The notes beneath the pieces are model-generated. The model worked only from the letters and a program-made list of their open reading frames with translations. It did not search any database and was not told the origin of the DNA. A stretch of 13,489 nt of DNA from Acidobacteriaceae bacterium (GTDB lineage: Bacteria > Acidobacteriota > Terriglobia > Terriglobales > Acidobacteriaceae), in the NCBI GenBank assembly GCA_003135315.1, contig PLBD01000479.1:889-14377 (forward strand). Reading direction: 5' to 3'. Numbering within the stretch: position 1 is the stretch's first letter; each line of letters opens with the position of its first letter. Positions 6,121 through 13,095 of this stretch are shown piece after piece. The translations under genes and the position numbers were made by a program.

Positions 6121-7728
6121 TTACGTGCCCGCGACAATCTCGTAGGGCCGCATCATCTCGTTGTCCTCGTGCTCAAGGATGTGGCAGTGCCAAACGTACT
6201 TTCCCGGATAGGCGTTGAAGGGCACGATGATGCGCGTGACCATCTTGGAGTCGGCGCGGGCCGTGTCCTTCCAGCCCGCCTCGTACGGCTCGGGCGGAAC
6301 GCGCGGCCCCAGGAAGCGGAATTCCTTTTTCGTCTGGTAGGTCCAGGGCTCATAGTGCTGCCGATCGAGGACCTGAAAGCGCACCGCATGCAGGTGGATG
6401 GGGTGCGTGTCGTCGGTGGGATTGACGAAGGTCCAGATCTCGGTGCTGTTCAGCGCCGGCGTCTCGCTGATGGGGTCATGCCAGTACTTCCCGTCCAGCA
6501 GCAGGAGCACCGGATCGCCCTTCAGGCTTCGGTATTCGTCGAGGGTGAACAGCCGGGTCTTGACCGCTTCGGATTCCGGAATCCTGGGGACCGGCCGGAG
6601 CTGCGCGGGTAGGGAACTGCTGTCGCTGACCTTGTTCGCCGACACGCGAAACTGCATGACCGCGACGGCGTCGTCCTTCAGCACTATCTGCTCGCCCCGG
6701 CTGTCGCTGAAGTCGATGACCACGTCGGCGCGCTCGCCGGGCGCGAGCCTGATTTTCTTGATCGCTGCCGGGGCCGGGAGCAGTCCCTGGTCGGTGCCGA
6801 TCTGCTGCAAGCCGAGCCCGTTCTGCAACGCGAGGTGATAGAAGCGCGCGTTCGAGCCGTTCAGCACGCGGAAGCGATATTTCCGCGGTTCCACTTCCAG
6901 ATAGGGGAAGAGTTTGCCGTTCACCAGAATTGCGTCGCCGAAGACCTCCGGTACCCACGGCGCGCGCTCCTTGCCTGAGACGGGATAGTACAGCTGGCCC
7001 TCGGGCGTGATCATCCGGTCGAAGAGAACCAGCGGCACTTCGTACTTTCCGCTCGGCAGATTGAGCGCGTCTTCCACCTTGTCGCGAACAATCGCCGCGC
7101 CGAACAATCCTGCGTAAACATTCAGGCGATTGATGCCCATGGCGTGATCGTGATACCAGAGCATCGCCGCGTCCTGCTGGTTGGGATAGTGATAGAGGAC
7201 AGATTTGCCGGGCACGAACCAGTCTTCGGGAAAGCCGTCGCTGTCAGGAGGGACGCGCGCGCCATGCATGTGGGAGACCATCCGCACCTGCGGAGTACCT
7301 TCGGCTCCGTGCAGACGGTAATCGATGGGCAGAAAATGCTGCTGCGGAAGTTCGTTCGCCCACTCCACCAGCAACTCCTCGCCGCTGCGCATTTCCAGCG
7401 TCGGCCCGGGCACGGCCGGCCCGAACGACCAGAATCGCGTCGGCTTCAGGTCGCGGTGGATCTTCATCTCCACGGGTTGCGCCGCGAACCGGTAGTAGGG
7501 AAGCTTTGTCTTGCGCGAGGATGGCAGCGACCGCATTCCGTCAGGCTTGGCCACCGCAGGAATGGGCAGCGGATCGACAAAGTTCGCCAGCGTGCTGACG
7601 TTGAGTGTGTTCGCCGGAGCGGCCGTCGAATGCATCTGCATCAGGGCCGCGAGAGTCTTCGGCCCACTTAACCACGCACTGCCGGCCAGCATTGTAGATT
7701 GGTGCAGGAAGGTTCGACGTGAAGTCAC
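6121..7728 (-). CDS. Tat-exported multicopper oxidase (CotA/bilirubin oxidase-like)
   Basis: A 535-residue laccase-type oxidase expected to couple one-electron oxidation of a phenolic, pigment or metal substrate to reduction of oxygen to water, outside the cytoplasm. The N terminus MTSRRTFL plus a hydrophobic stretch is a twin-arginine signal, fitting export of a pre-folded copper protein. All four copper-binding motifs are present: H153/H155 (HMHG), H193/H195 (WYHDHAMG), H442/H445/H447 (HPIHLH), and H514-C515-H516 with H520 and axial M525 in HCHILEHEDNEM. The motif order and the long loops resemble spore-coat CotA and bilirubin oxidases more than CueO, and no methionine-rich copper region is seen. 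The start is GTG 7728, with AAGGGGA about 5 nt upstream. It is probably the first gene of an operon with the class V enzyme. The natural substrate is unknown. Confidence 0.92.
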   Translation of the reverse strand: MTSRRTFLHQSTMLAGSAWLSGPKTLAALMQMHSTAAPANTLNVSTLANFVDPLPIPAVAKPDGMRSLPSSRKTKLPYYRFAAQPVEMKIHRDLKPTRFWSFGPAVPGPTLEMRSGEELLVEWANELPQQHFLPIDYRLHGAEGTPQVRMVSHMHGARVPPDSDGFPEDWFVPGKSVLYHYPNQQDAAMLWYHDHAMGINRLNVYAGLFGAAIVRDKVEDALNLPSGKYEVPLVLFDRMITPEGQLYYPVSGKERAPWVPEVFGDAILVNGKLFPYLEVEPRKYRFRVLNGSNARFYHLALQNGLGLQQIGTDQGLLPAPAAIKKIRLAPGERADVVIDFSDSRGEQIVLKDDAVAVMQFRVSANKVSDSSSLPAQLRPVPRIPESEAVKTRLFTLDEYRSLKGDPVLLLLDGKYWHDPISETPALNSTEIWTFVNPTDDTHPIHLHAVRFQVLDRQHYEPWTYQTKKEFRFLGPRVPPEPYEAGWKDTARADSKMVTRIIVPFNAYPGKYVWHCHILEHEDNEMMRPYEIVAGT

Positions 7729-7756
7729 CGGGTCCCCTTGGTCATACTACACGCAT

Positions 7757-7795
7757 AAAACGGCAGGGATGCAGACCGTGCTGCATCCCTTGCCG
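7757..7795 (-). terminator. Intrinsic terminator after the phosphoesterase gene
   Basis: A strong hairpin lies 32 bp past the phosphoesterase stop. CGGCAGGGATGCAG (7761-7774) pairs with CTGCATCCCT-t-TGCCG (7781-7795): 14 base pairs with one bulged base and a 6-nt loop (7775-7780). Read on the minus strand, the stem is followed at once by TTTT (7760-7757). It separates the phosphoesterase from the oxidase gene downstream, so those two are probably different transcription units. Confidence 0.85.
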
Positions 7796-7826
7796 GTTGG
7801 AACAGCTAGTTACAAACTGCGGGCCT

Positions 7827-9458
7827 TTACGGCTTGGCGCAGCCTGTTGATGTGACCTCACCCGTCTGGTCGTTCAGCAGTTCATAGCGGAGACAGGTGC
7901 TGGGCTGGACTGAGAGCATGGACGCAATGGAGTTGGCGTAGGCATCAAACGAACCATTCCCAATGCGCTGTCCACCGAGCCAGTTGTCCTCGATGAAGCG
8001 GATGATCGAGGTCTGATCGGTCACGGTGTTATCGACAAAGTTCTTCTTGGCGTAAGGCGAGATCACCATCAAAGGCAGGCGCGGACCGTAGCCGCAGCGT
8101 CCCTGGGCATGATTAGCGGTGATGCCCGCGAGCTGAGGCGGTACCGTGCCGCACAACCCGTTGCCGGTCAAGCCATCGGCGCTGGTCTGTGAGGTGTTAA
8201 GGACCGGAGCCAGCTGATGATCGTACCAGCCGTCCGAATCGTCGTAGGCGATGACCACGGCCGTGCTCGCCCAGTATTGGGTCTGTGCCAGGAAGTTGAT
8301 GGTGTCCACCACGAAGGTTTGCTCATCGAGCGGATCGGAATAGCCGGGGTGACCATCCTGGTAACCCGGCGCCTTCAGGAAGCTCACGGCCGGGAAATTG
8401 CCAGCCGAAACCGCCGCGAAAAAGTCCTGGGAATCGTACTGATGATTCCCGGGATCGCCCTGCTGCCCGATCGTCATGACCGAAGTGGGGCGCGTATGCT
8501 GCGGGTTGGAGGTGGAAACGTAGTACTGGAACGGCTGGTGATGGGGGATGTAATCCTTCTTATTGACGTTGGTTACGGTAGACGTGGTAGAGCGGTTGCA
8601 GCCCGTCGTGCCATTCGGGTTGGTGATGCTCAGGTTGAAGCCACCCTCGAAAAAGCCCCAGCTTAAGCCGGCGGCGTTGAGCAGATCGCCAATGTTCTTT
8701 CCGCCCATCTGGAGGACTTCGCCGGAAGACGTGGAGCATACATCGCCAATTGGATCGGCATCGCCGATGAGCGTCGTGCCACCGTTGCCGTCACCAATGA
8801 CCGCACCCGTGCCGTTTTCATTCTCGGTTACGCCATTGGTCTGACCGGCGATGAGGTTCACCGCGCCAACGGTGGACGGGCCAAAGTTGGTGCCGTAGGA
8901 GTTGTCATTCATCGCAAAATACTGAGCGTAATTCCATAGGGCGGTGACGGTGTTGCCATCGTAGTAGCCCATTACCAGGCCGGTGGTGTCAACGATGCCG
9001 CCGCCACCCGGGGGCGGCCCAGCCACGCCGGTATTGAGCGGGAACAAGTCCATCAGGCCGCTGTCAGCAGCCAGTTGTTCGGGCGTGTAATCATGGTCCT
9101 GGTCATTCGTCGCTGCCTGCGAGCGGTCGAGCCGGAAAGGATTGGTGGCTCCCGTACCATTGGCCGGGTTCAGGTTCGGATTGGCCGTGGCCAGTGCGCC
9201 CAGCAGACCGTTGACCGAAGGCGTTCCCGCAGTCGGAGTGAACGATGGCTCGCCCGACGGGTTGGTGGCGTAGGGATAGGTGCCAAAATAGTGGTCGAAC
9301 GAGTTGTTCTCCTGGAAGATGACCACCAGGTGCTGGATGGGAGTTGCAGTTGAAACATGTACTGGTTTGGCGCTGCCCTTAACCGGCGCCGCGTTGGCGT
9401 TCGCCAGCGGTCCGAACGTCATGACCGCCATCAATGTAGTTGCCAGAAACTCACGCAT
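7827..9458 (-). CDS. Secreted phosphoesterase (phospholipase C / AcpA acid phosphatase family)
   Basis: A 543-residue exported hydrolase of the bacterial phosphoesterase family (phospholipase C, AcpA), which cleaves phosphate mono- or diesters outside the cytoplasm. Residues 1-23 form a Sec signal with likely cleavage after ANA. Family motifs appear in order: VVIFQENNSFDHYFG (45-59, with E50/N51), NFGPSTVG (191-198, S195 the likely nucleophile by analogy with AcpA), VVIAYDDSDGWYDH (401-414, metal or active-site D406/D407 and D413/H414), and GYGPRLPLMVISPYAK (456-471). Six cysteines may form disulfides. The frame extends to a GTG at 9479, but its Shine-Dalgarno-like GAGGA touches the GTG. The ATG at 9458 has TGAGGAA about 5 nt upstream and starts the signal peptide directly. 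Whether it acts on phospholipids or soluble phosphates is open; a phosphate-scavenging role is inference. Confidence 0.9.
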   Translation of the reverse strand: MREFLATTLMAVMTFGPLANANAAPVKGSAKPVHVSTATPIQHLVVIFQENNSFDHYFGTYPYATNPSGEPSFTPTAGTPSVNGLLGALATANPNLNPANGTGATNPFRLDRSQAATNDQDHDYTPEQLAADSGLMDLFPLNTGVAGPPPGGGGIVDTTGLVMGYYDGNTVTALWNYAQYFAMNDNSYGTNFGPSTVGAVNLIAGQTNGVTENENGTGAVIGDGNGGTTLIGDADPIGDVCSTSSGEVLQMGGKNIGDLLNAAGLSWGFFEGGFNLSITNPNGTTGCNRSTTSTVTNVNKKDYIPHHQPFQYYVSTSNPQHTRPTSVMTIGQQGDPGNHQYDSQDFFAAVSAGNFPAVSFLKAPGYQDGHPGYSDPLDEQTFVVDTINFLAQTQYWASTAVVIAYDDSDGWYDHQLAPVLNTSQTSADGLTGNGLCGTVPPQLAGITANHAQGRCGYGPRLPLMVISPYAKKNFVDNTVTDQTSIIRFIEDNWLGGQRIGNGSFDAYANSIASMLSVQPSTCLRYELLNDQTGEVTSTGCAKP

Positions 9459-9480
9459 AGATTTCCTCACCCTTTCCACT

Positions 9481-9501
9481 CCTCAGGCTTGGATTCTGAG
9501 G
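9481..9501 (-). promoter_or_regulatory. Small hairpin in the phosphoesterase leader
   Basis: CCTCAG (9481-9486) and CTGAGG (9496-9501) form a perfect 6-bp stem with a 9-nt loop, about 22 bp before the phosphoesterase ATG. Its distal arm carries a GAGG sequence. It may affect mRNA stability or translation, or may be chance; no riboswitch family is recognised. No convincing promoter was found in the shared upstream gap 9459-9656. Confidence 0.3.
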
Positions 9502-9641
9502 TTGTACCTTCATAGCTGGAGGACATCAATTCCAGTTGAACCGCACATTAAATATTGATGAACGAGCAAAAAGGAGCCGTAATTGGACAGGCTGGCAAGG
9601 CCGCCCGGCAGTCTTCTGGCGCCGTGCTACCGAGTTGCGGG

Positions 9642-9656
9642 GGGTTAAGATAACCC
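9642..9656 (+). promoter_or_regulatory. Perfect inverted repeat abutting the start codon of the membrane protein gene
   Basis: GGGTTA-AGA-TAACCC is a 6-bp stem with a 3-nt loop that ends on the base before the ATG at 9657. The purine-rich GGGG part is the only Shine-Dalgarno-like sequence for this gene and lies in the stem's left arm, so the fold could hide the ribosome binding site. It could equally be a DNA operator. The structure is certain; the role is not. Confidence 0.45.
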
Positions 9657-11306
9657 ATGCCGCCAATCCCGTCGGCAACGAAGAGAGCCACCGTCTGCGC
9701 GTTGGCGCTTGCCGCCCTCGCCGTGGTCGCGCCCTTCAGCGTTCGCGGCGTCGCCTGCGGGCACGATCTCACCTTCCACATGAATAGCTGGATGGAAGTG
9801 GCGCAGCAGTGGCGCCAGGGCGTCGTTTACCCGCGCTGGGCCGCGCTTGCCAACTACGGCAGCGGCGAGCCGCGCTTCCTCTTCTACCCGCCGCTGTCGT
9901 GGATTCTGGGCGGCGCGCTCGGCAGCTTCCTCCCGTGGGCCGTCGTCCCGGCTGCATTTGCTGCCTGCGCCGTTTTTCTTGCCGGACTGGCGATGCACAA
10001 GATGGCGCGTGAGTGGTTCGACGAGCCGGACGCGACCCTGATCGCCATCGCTTACGCGCTTAGCCCTTACATGCTGCTGGCGATTTACGTTCGCAGCGCC
10101 TTCGCTGAGCTGCTCGCCGCGTCGTTCTTGCCGCTGCTGGTTTTGTGGATTGTTCGCGACCGTCCCGCGCGTGCGATGTTCATCCCTTTGGCGCTGACCA
10201 TCGCAGGAGTGTGGCTCACCAATGTTCCGGCGGCCATCATCGCGTCGTATGTCGCAGTATTGCTGCTGGTTGCCGTCACCGTGGTTCGCCGCAGCTCCCG
10301 CGTCTTTTGGTATGGCGTCGCGGCGATAGCAATGGGACTCTTGCTGTCCTCGTTTTACATCGTGCCCGTCCTCTACGAGAAGAGCTGGATAACGGTCGGC
10401 CAGCTTCTGTCCGCGGGCGTACGGCCAGCGGAAAATTTCCTGTTCACGCGCATTGGCGAGCCGGAGCATGACTCGTTCTTGCGAACGCTGTCATGGCTTG
10501 CGGTTGGGGAATTGGCGATCACCGGCGTGGCCATGTTTTTCGCCCGCGGATGGCGACGGCGCAATCCCACGTTGTGGTGGTCGCTCGCCATCCTGGCCGG
10601 CGTGTCGCTCGCGTTGACGCTGCCCATCGCCAGCCTGGCCTACCGCCTGATGCCGGACCTGCGCTTCCTGCAATTTCCCTGGCGCTGGTTGATGGTCACC
10701 GGCATCGCCTACGCCGTGTTTCTGGTTGCGGCCGTGCCGAAGTTTCGCGGCAAGGCTTCGCTCTACGCTGTCTTGTTCGTCACGCTGATCGCGGTCTGCA
10801 ATCTGGCGCTGCAACCGCCATGCGATCCCGAAGACACGCCGTCCATGCTCTCCTCCGTGTTCCATGCGGGCTACGGCTACATGGGGACCGATGAATACGC
10901 TCCCGCTGGCGCTGACAATTACGAGATCAAGCCGGACTATCCCGAGTTTGCGATTCGTGGCGAGGATGGCCGCCCGGCGGCAGACGCTCGGGTGACGCAC
11001 TTGCACGCCGGTCCGTATCGCAAACAGTTGACGGTAGATTCTTCGCAGCCGGTCGCGCTCGTGCTTCGCCTCATGAACTATCCCGCCTGGCGAGTGGAAG
11101 TGAATGGCAGCCGAATCACGCCGCTGGCGGACGATCCTACGGGACGAATGGTGATCGCCGTTCCCGCCGGCTCCAGCGAAGTCGATGTCCGGTTCATCCG
11201 CACGCCAGACCGCTGGCTGGGCGACGGCCTCAGCCTCGCCGCGTTCCTATCCTTGTTCGCGTTCTGGTACGGTGAACGAAGAAGCGCGCGAGCGCTTGGC
11301 CTTTAG
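9657..11306 (+). CDS. Polytopic membrane protein, GT-C / PTPS-related or YfhO-like
   Basis: A 549-residue membrane protein with about ten or more hydrophobic segments. The first is at 11-29. It is followed by a periplasmic-type loop with the GT-C hallmark: GHDLTFH (35-41, acidic D37), YPRW (58-61) and NYGSGEPRFLFYPPLSW (66-82). This pattern is typical of the '6-pyruvoyl-tetrahydropterin synthase-related' membrane family and of lipid-linked sugar transferases. The C-terminal soluble part has a beta-rich domain with MNYPAWRVEVNG and VPAGSSEVDVRFIR, like the end of YfhO-type proteins, then a last helix (LSLAAFLSLFAFW). It probably transfers sugar from a polyprenyl-phosphate donor to a cell-surface acceptor. 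It stands alone, so donor and acceptor cannot be guessed. Its TAG stop is part of the downstream 7-bp repeat cluster. Confidence 0.8.
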   Translation: MPPIPSATKRATVCALALAALAVVAPFSVRGVACGHDLTFHMNSWMEVAQQWRQGVVYPRWAALANYGSGEPRFLFYPPLSWILGGALGSFLPWAVVPAAFAACAVFLAGLAMHKMAREWFDEPDATLIAIAYALSPYMLLAIYVRSAFAELLAASFLPLLVLWIVRDRPARAMFIPLALTIAGVWLTNVPAAIIASYVAVLLLVAVTVVRRSSRVFWYGVAAIAMGLLLSSFYIVPVLYEKSWITVGQLLSAGVRPAENFLFTRIGEPEHDSFLRTLSWLAVGELAITGVAMFFARGWRRRNPTLWWSLAILAGVSLALTLPIASLAYRLMPDLRFLQFPWRWLMVTGIAYAVFLVAAVPKFRGKASLYAVLFVTLIAVCNLALQPPCDPEDTPSMLSSVFHAGYGYMGTDEYAPAGADNYEIKPDYPEFAIRGEDGRPAADARVTHLHAGPYRKQLTVDSSQPVALVLRLMNYPAWRVEVNGSRITPLADDPTGRMVIAVPAGSSEVDVRFIRTPDRWLGDGLSLAAFLSLFAFWYGERRSARALGL

Positions 11307-11454
11307 CGATTAGCAATTAGCTCTTAACGTTTCAACCGCGGATACGAAGGCCAAGTTAATGATTGCATCCGACGTGACACTCGACTCGATGCTTTGACCA
11401 GGAGCCAATTGCTGACTGCTAATTGCTAATTGCTAATTGCTAATTGCTAATTGC
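11303..11454. repeat. Two inverted clusters of a GCTAATT / AATTAGC heptamer
   Basis: The gap between the membrane protein gene and rdgB carries five exact head-to-tail copies of GCTAATT (11418-11452), preceded by a variant GCTGACT (11411-11417) and part of another copy. About 95 bp to the left, overlapping the stop codon, three 7-bp units TTAGCGA, TTAGCAA, TTAGCTC (11303-11323) carry the same word in inverted orientation. The two clusters could pair in RNA or single-stranded DNA. The middle (11324-11410) contains nothing recognisable. The exact tandem copies suggest slippage-prone DNA. No function is assigned. Confidence 0.8.
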
Positions 11455-11485
11455 ATCCTACGCCTCTGTGGTGAAATAGATTTCC

Positions 11486-12133
11486 ATGAAACGCGTACTC
11501 GTAGCCACCTCAAATCCCGGCAAGGTTCGCGACCTCATCGGCGCGGCCATCGCGCACAACGTGCAGATCGCGATGCTTCCCGGCTTCGCGTCGCTGCCCT
11601 CCGTCGTCGAAGACGGCGACACCTTCGAAGCCAATGCCCGCAAGAAGGCCGAGTACTACAGCAAGTACGCGGAAGGCGAAATCGTCATCGCCGACGACTC
11701 CGGGCTGGAGGTCGATGCGCTTAGTGGCGCGCCCGGCGTGCGCTCAGCGCGTTACGCTGCCGACGAACACAATGCGCCGGAGCTCGCCGGCAACTCCGAC
11801 GACAAGGCCAACAATGCGCGCCTGCTACGCGAGCTGCACGACGTTCCGGGTGAATTCCGGACGGGCCGATTCGTTTGTGTGATTGCCGCTGCGCGCAACG
11901 GCCACACGCTCGCCACGTTTCACGGCCGGGCCGAAGGAATCATCCTGCACGCGCCGCGCGGCTCCAATGGCTTCGGCTATGATCCTCTGTTTTATTTTCC
12001 GGAAATTGGCAAGACGTTTGCAGAGCTTAGCGCGGAAGAGAAGGCGGGCTACAGTCACCGCGGCGCCGCGTTCCGCGCGTTTCTCCAGTGGGAAGACGAG
12101 AACAGGCATCGCCATCCGCATGGGCAGGAGTGA
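11486..12133 (+). CDS. rdgB: XTP/dITP diphosphatase (non-canonical purine NTP pyrophosphatase)
   Basis: Cytoplasmic housecleaning enzyme that hydrolyses XTP, dITP and ITP to the monophosphate and pyrophosphate, keeping deaminated purines out of DNA and RNA. The 215 residues show the Ham1/RdgB signature in full: ATSNPGKVRDL at 7-17, DTFEANARKKA at 45-55, ADDSGLEVDALSGAPGVRS at 69-87 with the catalytic aspartates D70/D71, GFGYDPLF at 162-169, and KTFAELSAEEKAGYSHRG at 176-193. The length is slightly above the usual 195-205 because of a histidine-rich tail (residues 207-212, HRHPHG). The ribosome binding site is weak. It sits alone between the repeat clusters and a convergent small gene. Confidence 0.96.
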   Translation: MKRVLVATSNPGKVRDLIGAAIAHNVQIAMLPGFASLPSVVEDGDTFEANARKKAEYYSKYAEGEIVIADDSGLEVDALSGAPGVRSARYAADEHNAPELAGNSDDKANNARLLRELHDVPGEFRTGRFVCVIAAARNGHTLATFHGRAEGIILHAPRGSNGFGYDPLFYFPEIGKTFAELSAEEKAGYSHRGAAFRAFLQWEDENRHRHPHGQE

Positions 12134-12155
12134 AACCCGCGCGGCGAATCGTAAA

Positions 12156-12341
12156 CTATCCGCCCCACGAGATTCGGAACAACCGAATCGCGCCCATCAG
12201 TATGGCCAGGAGCATCGCCACCAGGAGGCAAAAGCGAAAGGTGAAGGCCCCGGGATGTTCGCTATAGATGAGCCTTCGCACGATATACAGGGCAACAGCC
12301 AGCAAAAACCATTCCCACCACGGCAATGCCCACGGCGACAT
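12156..12341 (-). CDS. Small two-helix membrane protein, unknown function
   Basis: A 61-residue protein with two predicted membrane helices: WEWFLLAVALYIVRRLI and CLLVAMLLAILMGAIRLF, separated by a short loop (YSEHPGAFTFRF). Positively charged residues follow each helix. The codons are largely G or C at third positions, like real genes here, and no plus-strand gene competes for the space. The frame extends to an ATG at 12422 (88 residues) with AGGA 4 nt before it, so the longer form is possible. The shorter start is preferred because the extra N terminus is not like a membrane protein leader and covers the upstream region of the divergent gene pair. It ends 22 bp from the rdgB stop. No family is recognised. 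Confidence 0.5.
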   Translation of the reverse strand: MSPWALPWWEWFLLAVALYIVRRLIYSEHPGAFTFRFCLLVAMLLAILMGAIRLFRISWGG

Positions 12342-12359
12342 GACTGCCACGATTGTAAC

Positions 12360-12392
12360 TTGCAAATGCTTTAAATGCTGCCCATAAATGCT
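12360..12392 (+). promoter_or_regulatory. Three direct AAATGCT repeats over a weak promoter-like sequence
   Basis: AAATGCT occurs at 12364-12370, 12373-12379 and 12386-12392, in the gap before the two small plus-strand genes. TTGCAA (12360-12365) and CATAAA (12383-12388) lie 17 bp apart and each match 4 of 6 sigma-70 positions. The repeats cover the end of the -35, the spacer and the -10. This could be a repressor or activator site for the small gene pair. The repeats are seen directly; the promoter is weak and the regulation is a guess. Confidence 0.35.
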
Positions 12393-12451
12393 CACTCGCC
12401 AGCAATCGATCTGTGGTACCATCGCGTCCTACTTTGTTTCACTTGGGTGAT

Positions 12452-12457
12452 GGAGGT
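12452..12457 (+). promoter_or_regulatory. Strong ribosome binding site that fixes the start at 12465
   Basis: GGAGGT is followed by ACGTCTC and the ATG at 12465. The 7-nt spacing is ideal. It favours this ATG over the in-frame alternatives at 12375 and 12450, the latter of which would overlap the site itself. Confidence 0.8.
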
Positions 12458-12464
12458 ACGTCTC

Positions 12465-12812
12465 ATGGGGGCATCCGTCGATACCGGTCAACTCTCCTAC
12501 TACACGCTGTCCGAAAACTGGCTCGTCACTGTTTCGAATACGCTGCCGCTAGTAGGCATCGGTTTGGGATTCTCCGATACCGAAGCACTGCCTGGGAATT
12601 GGTACCGGGCCGCCCCTTGGCTCGATACGGACAACTCGCCGGGTGTGTCGATTGTGATTGGCGACAGCGGCACTGCCAACGGGCGCTCCGGTGAGGCACT
12701 TTCGATGGACGACAACGGAGGCGTTGTTGTAGAGATGACGGTGGTGAATGTGGGCAAAGGGACCGCCGCCATCGGATTCAGTTGGCTTTCCGCGCCCTCA
12801 GTGGGGGGATAA
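12465..12812 (+). CDS. Small protein of unrecognised family, first of a two-gene pair
   Basis: A 115-residue protein that I do not recognise. It has no signal peptide and no membrane helix. The sequence alternates short hydrophobic runs with Gly/Asn/Asp/Ser turns (VTVSNTLPLVGIGLGF, GVSIVIGDSG, GGVVVEMTVVNVGKGTAAIGF), which suggests an all-beta, sandwich-like fold. It has no cysteine and few basic residues, so it should be acidic. The strong GGAGGT site sets the start; the 30 extra residues of the longer frame look like untranslated leader. The stop is 5 bp before the next gene, so the two are almost surely co-transcribed. A binding or structural role (lectin-like, extracellular or phage-derived) is possible but nothing in the sequence decides it. 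Confidence 0.7.
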   Translation: MGASVDTGQLSYYTLSENWLVTVSNTLPLVGIGLGFSDTEALPGNWYRAAPWLDTDNSPGVSIVIGDSGTANGRSGEALSMDDNGGVVVEMTVVNVGKGTAAIGFSWLSAPSVGG

Positions 12813-12817
12813 AGAGA

Positions 12818-13054
12818 ATGAAAGTACATATCTTGTTCGATGACACGGGTCACGTTGGTGCGATATCTCATCCCAGGGCGGGAAAAAAAGGCGAGGTGCT
12901 GCTTGGTGGCTTCCGTCCCGCTGCCGGACAGCACGCGGCGATTGTGGAGGTCCCGGTCGAGCTCAGGCATCTGAAGCCGCGCGACTTGCACGAAGCGGTT
13001 CGCGTTGAACATGTAAAGGGAGAGCCGCGTCTCGTCGCAAAGCCAAAAGCGTAG
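12818..13054 (+). CDS. Small basic protein of unrecognised family, second of a two-gene pair
   Basis: A 78-residue protein, no family assigned. It opens with a strand-like MKVHILFDDTGHVGAISHP, then a basic RAGKKGE and GGFRPAAGQHAAIVEVPVELRHL, and ends with LHEAVRVEHVKGEPRLVAKPKA. The pattern (beta strand, short turn, paired strands, short helix, strand) looks like a compact mixed alpha-beta domain. It has no cysteine, signal or membrane segment and is rich in Lys, Arg and His, in contrast to its acidic neighbour, so the two could bind each other. ATG 12818 is chosen: the frame extends to 12782, but that part overlaps the upstream gene, and GGGGGGAT plus AGAG precede this ATG. It ends 41 bp from the convergent transporter gene. 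Confidence 0.7.
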   Translation: MKVHILFDDTGHVGAISHPRAGKKGEVLLGGFRPAAGQHAAIVEVPVELRHLKPRDLHEAVRVEHVKGEPRLVAKPKA

Positions 13055-13095
13055 GCGTAGTTCCGCGCCCGGCGAATCTCACCCACCATCTTGAC

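Noticed and set aside
9459..9479. GTG start of the phosphoesterase at 9479
   Set aside because: Its Shine-Dalgarno-like GAGGA directly touches the GTG, while ATG 9458 has TGAGGAA at a suitable distance and begins a clean signal peptide.
9645..10469. 274-residue minus-strand frame
   Set aside because: It is antisense to the GT-C-like membrane protein and is rich in Arg, Gln and Gly with no domain, as expected from the reverse strand of hydrophobic codons.
11411..11454. GCTAATT array as a CRISPR
   Set aside because: The units are 7 bp and head to tail with no spacers, and no cas genes are present.
11883..12374. 163-residue plus-strand frame extending past rdgB
   Set aside because: Its first half is an out-of-frame copy of rdgB, its composition is Arg/Thr/Pro-rich, and its second half runs antisense to the more plausible small membrane protein.
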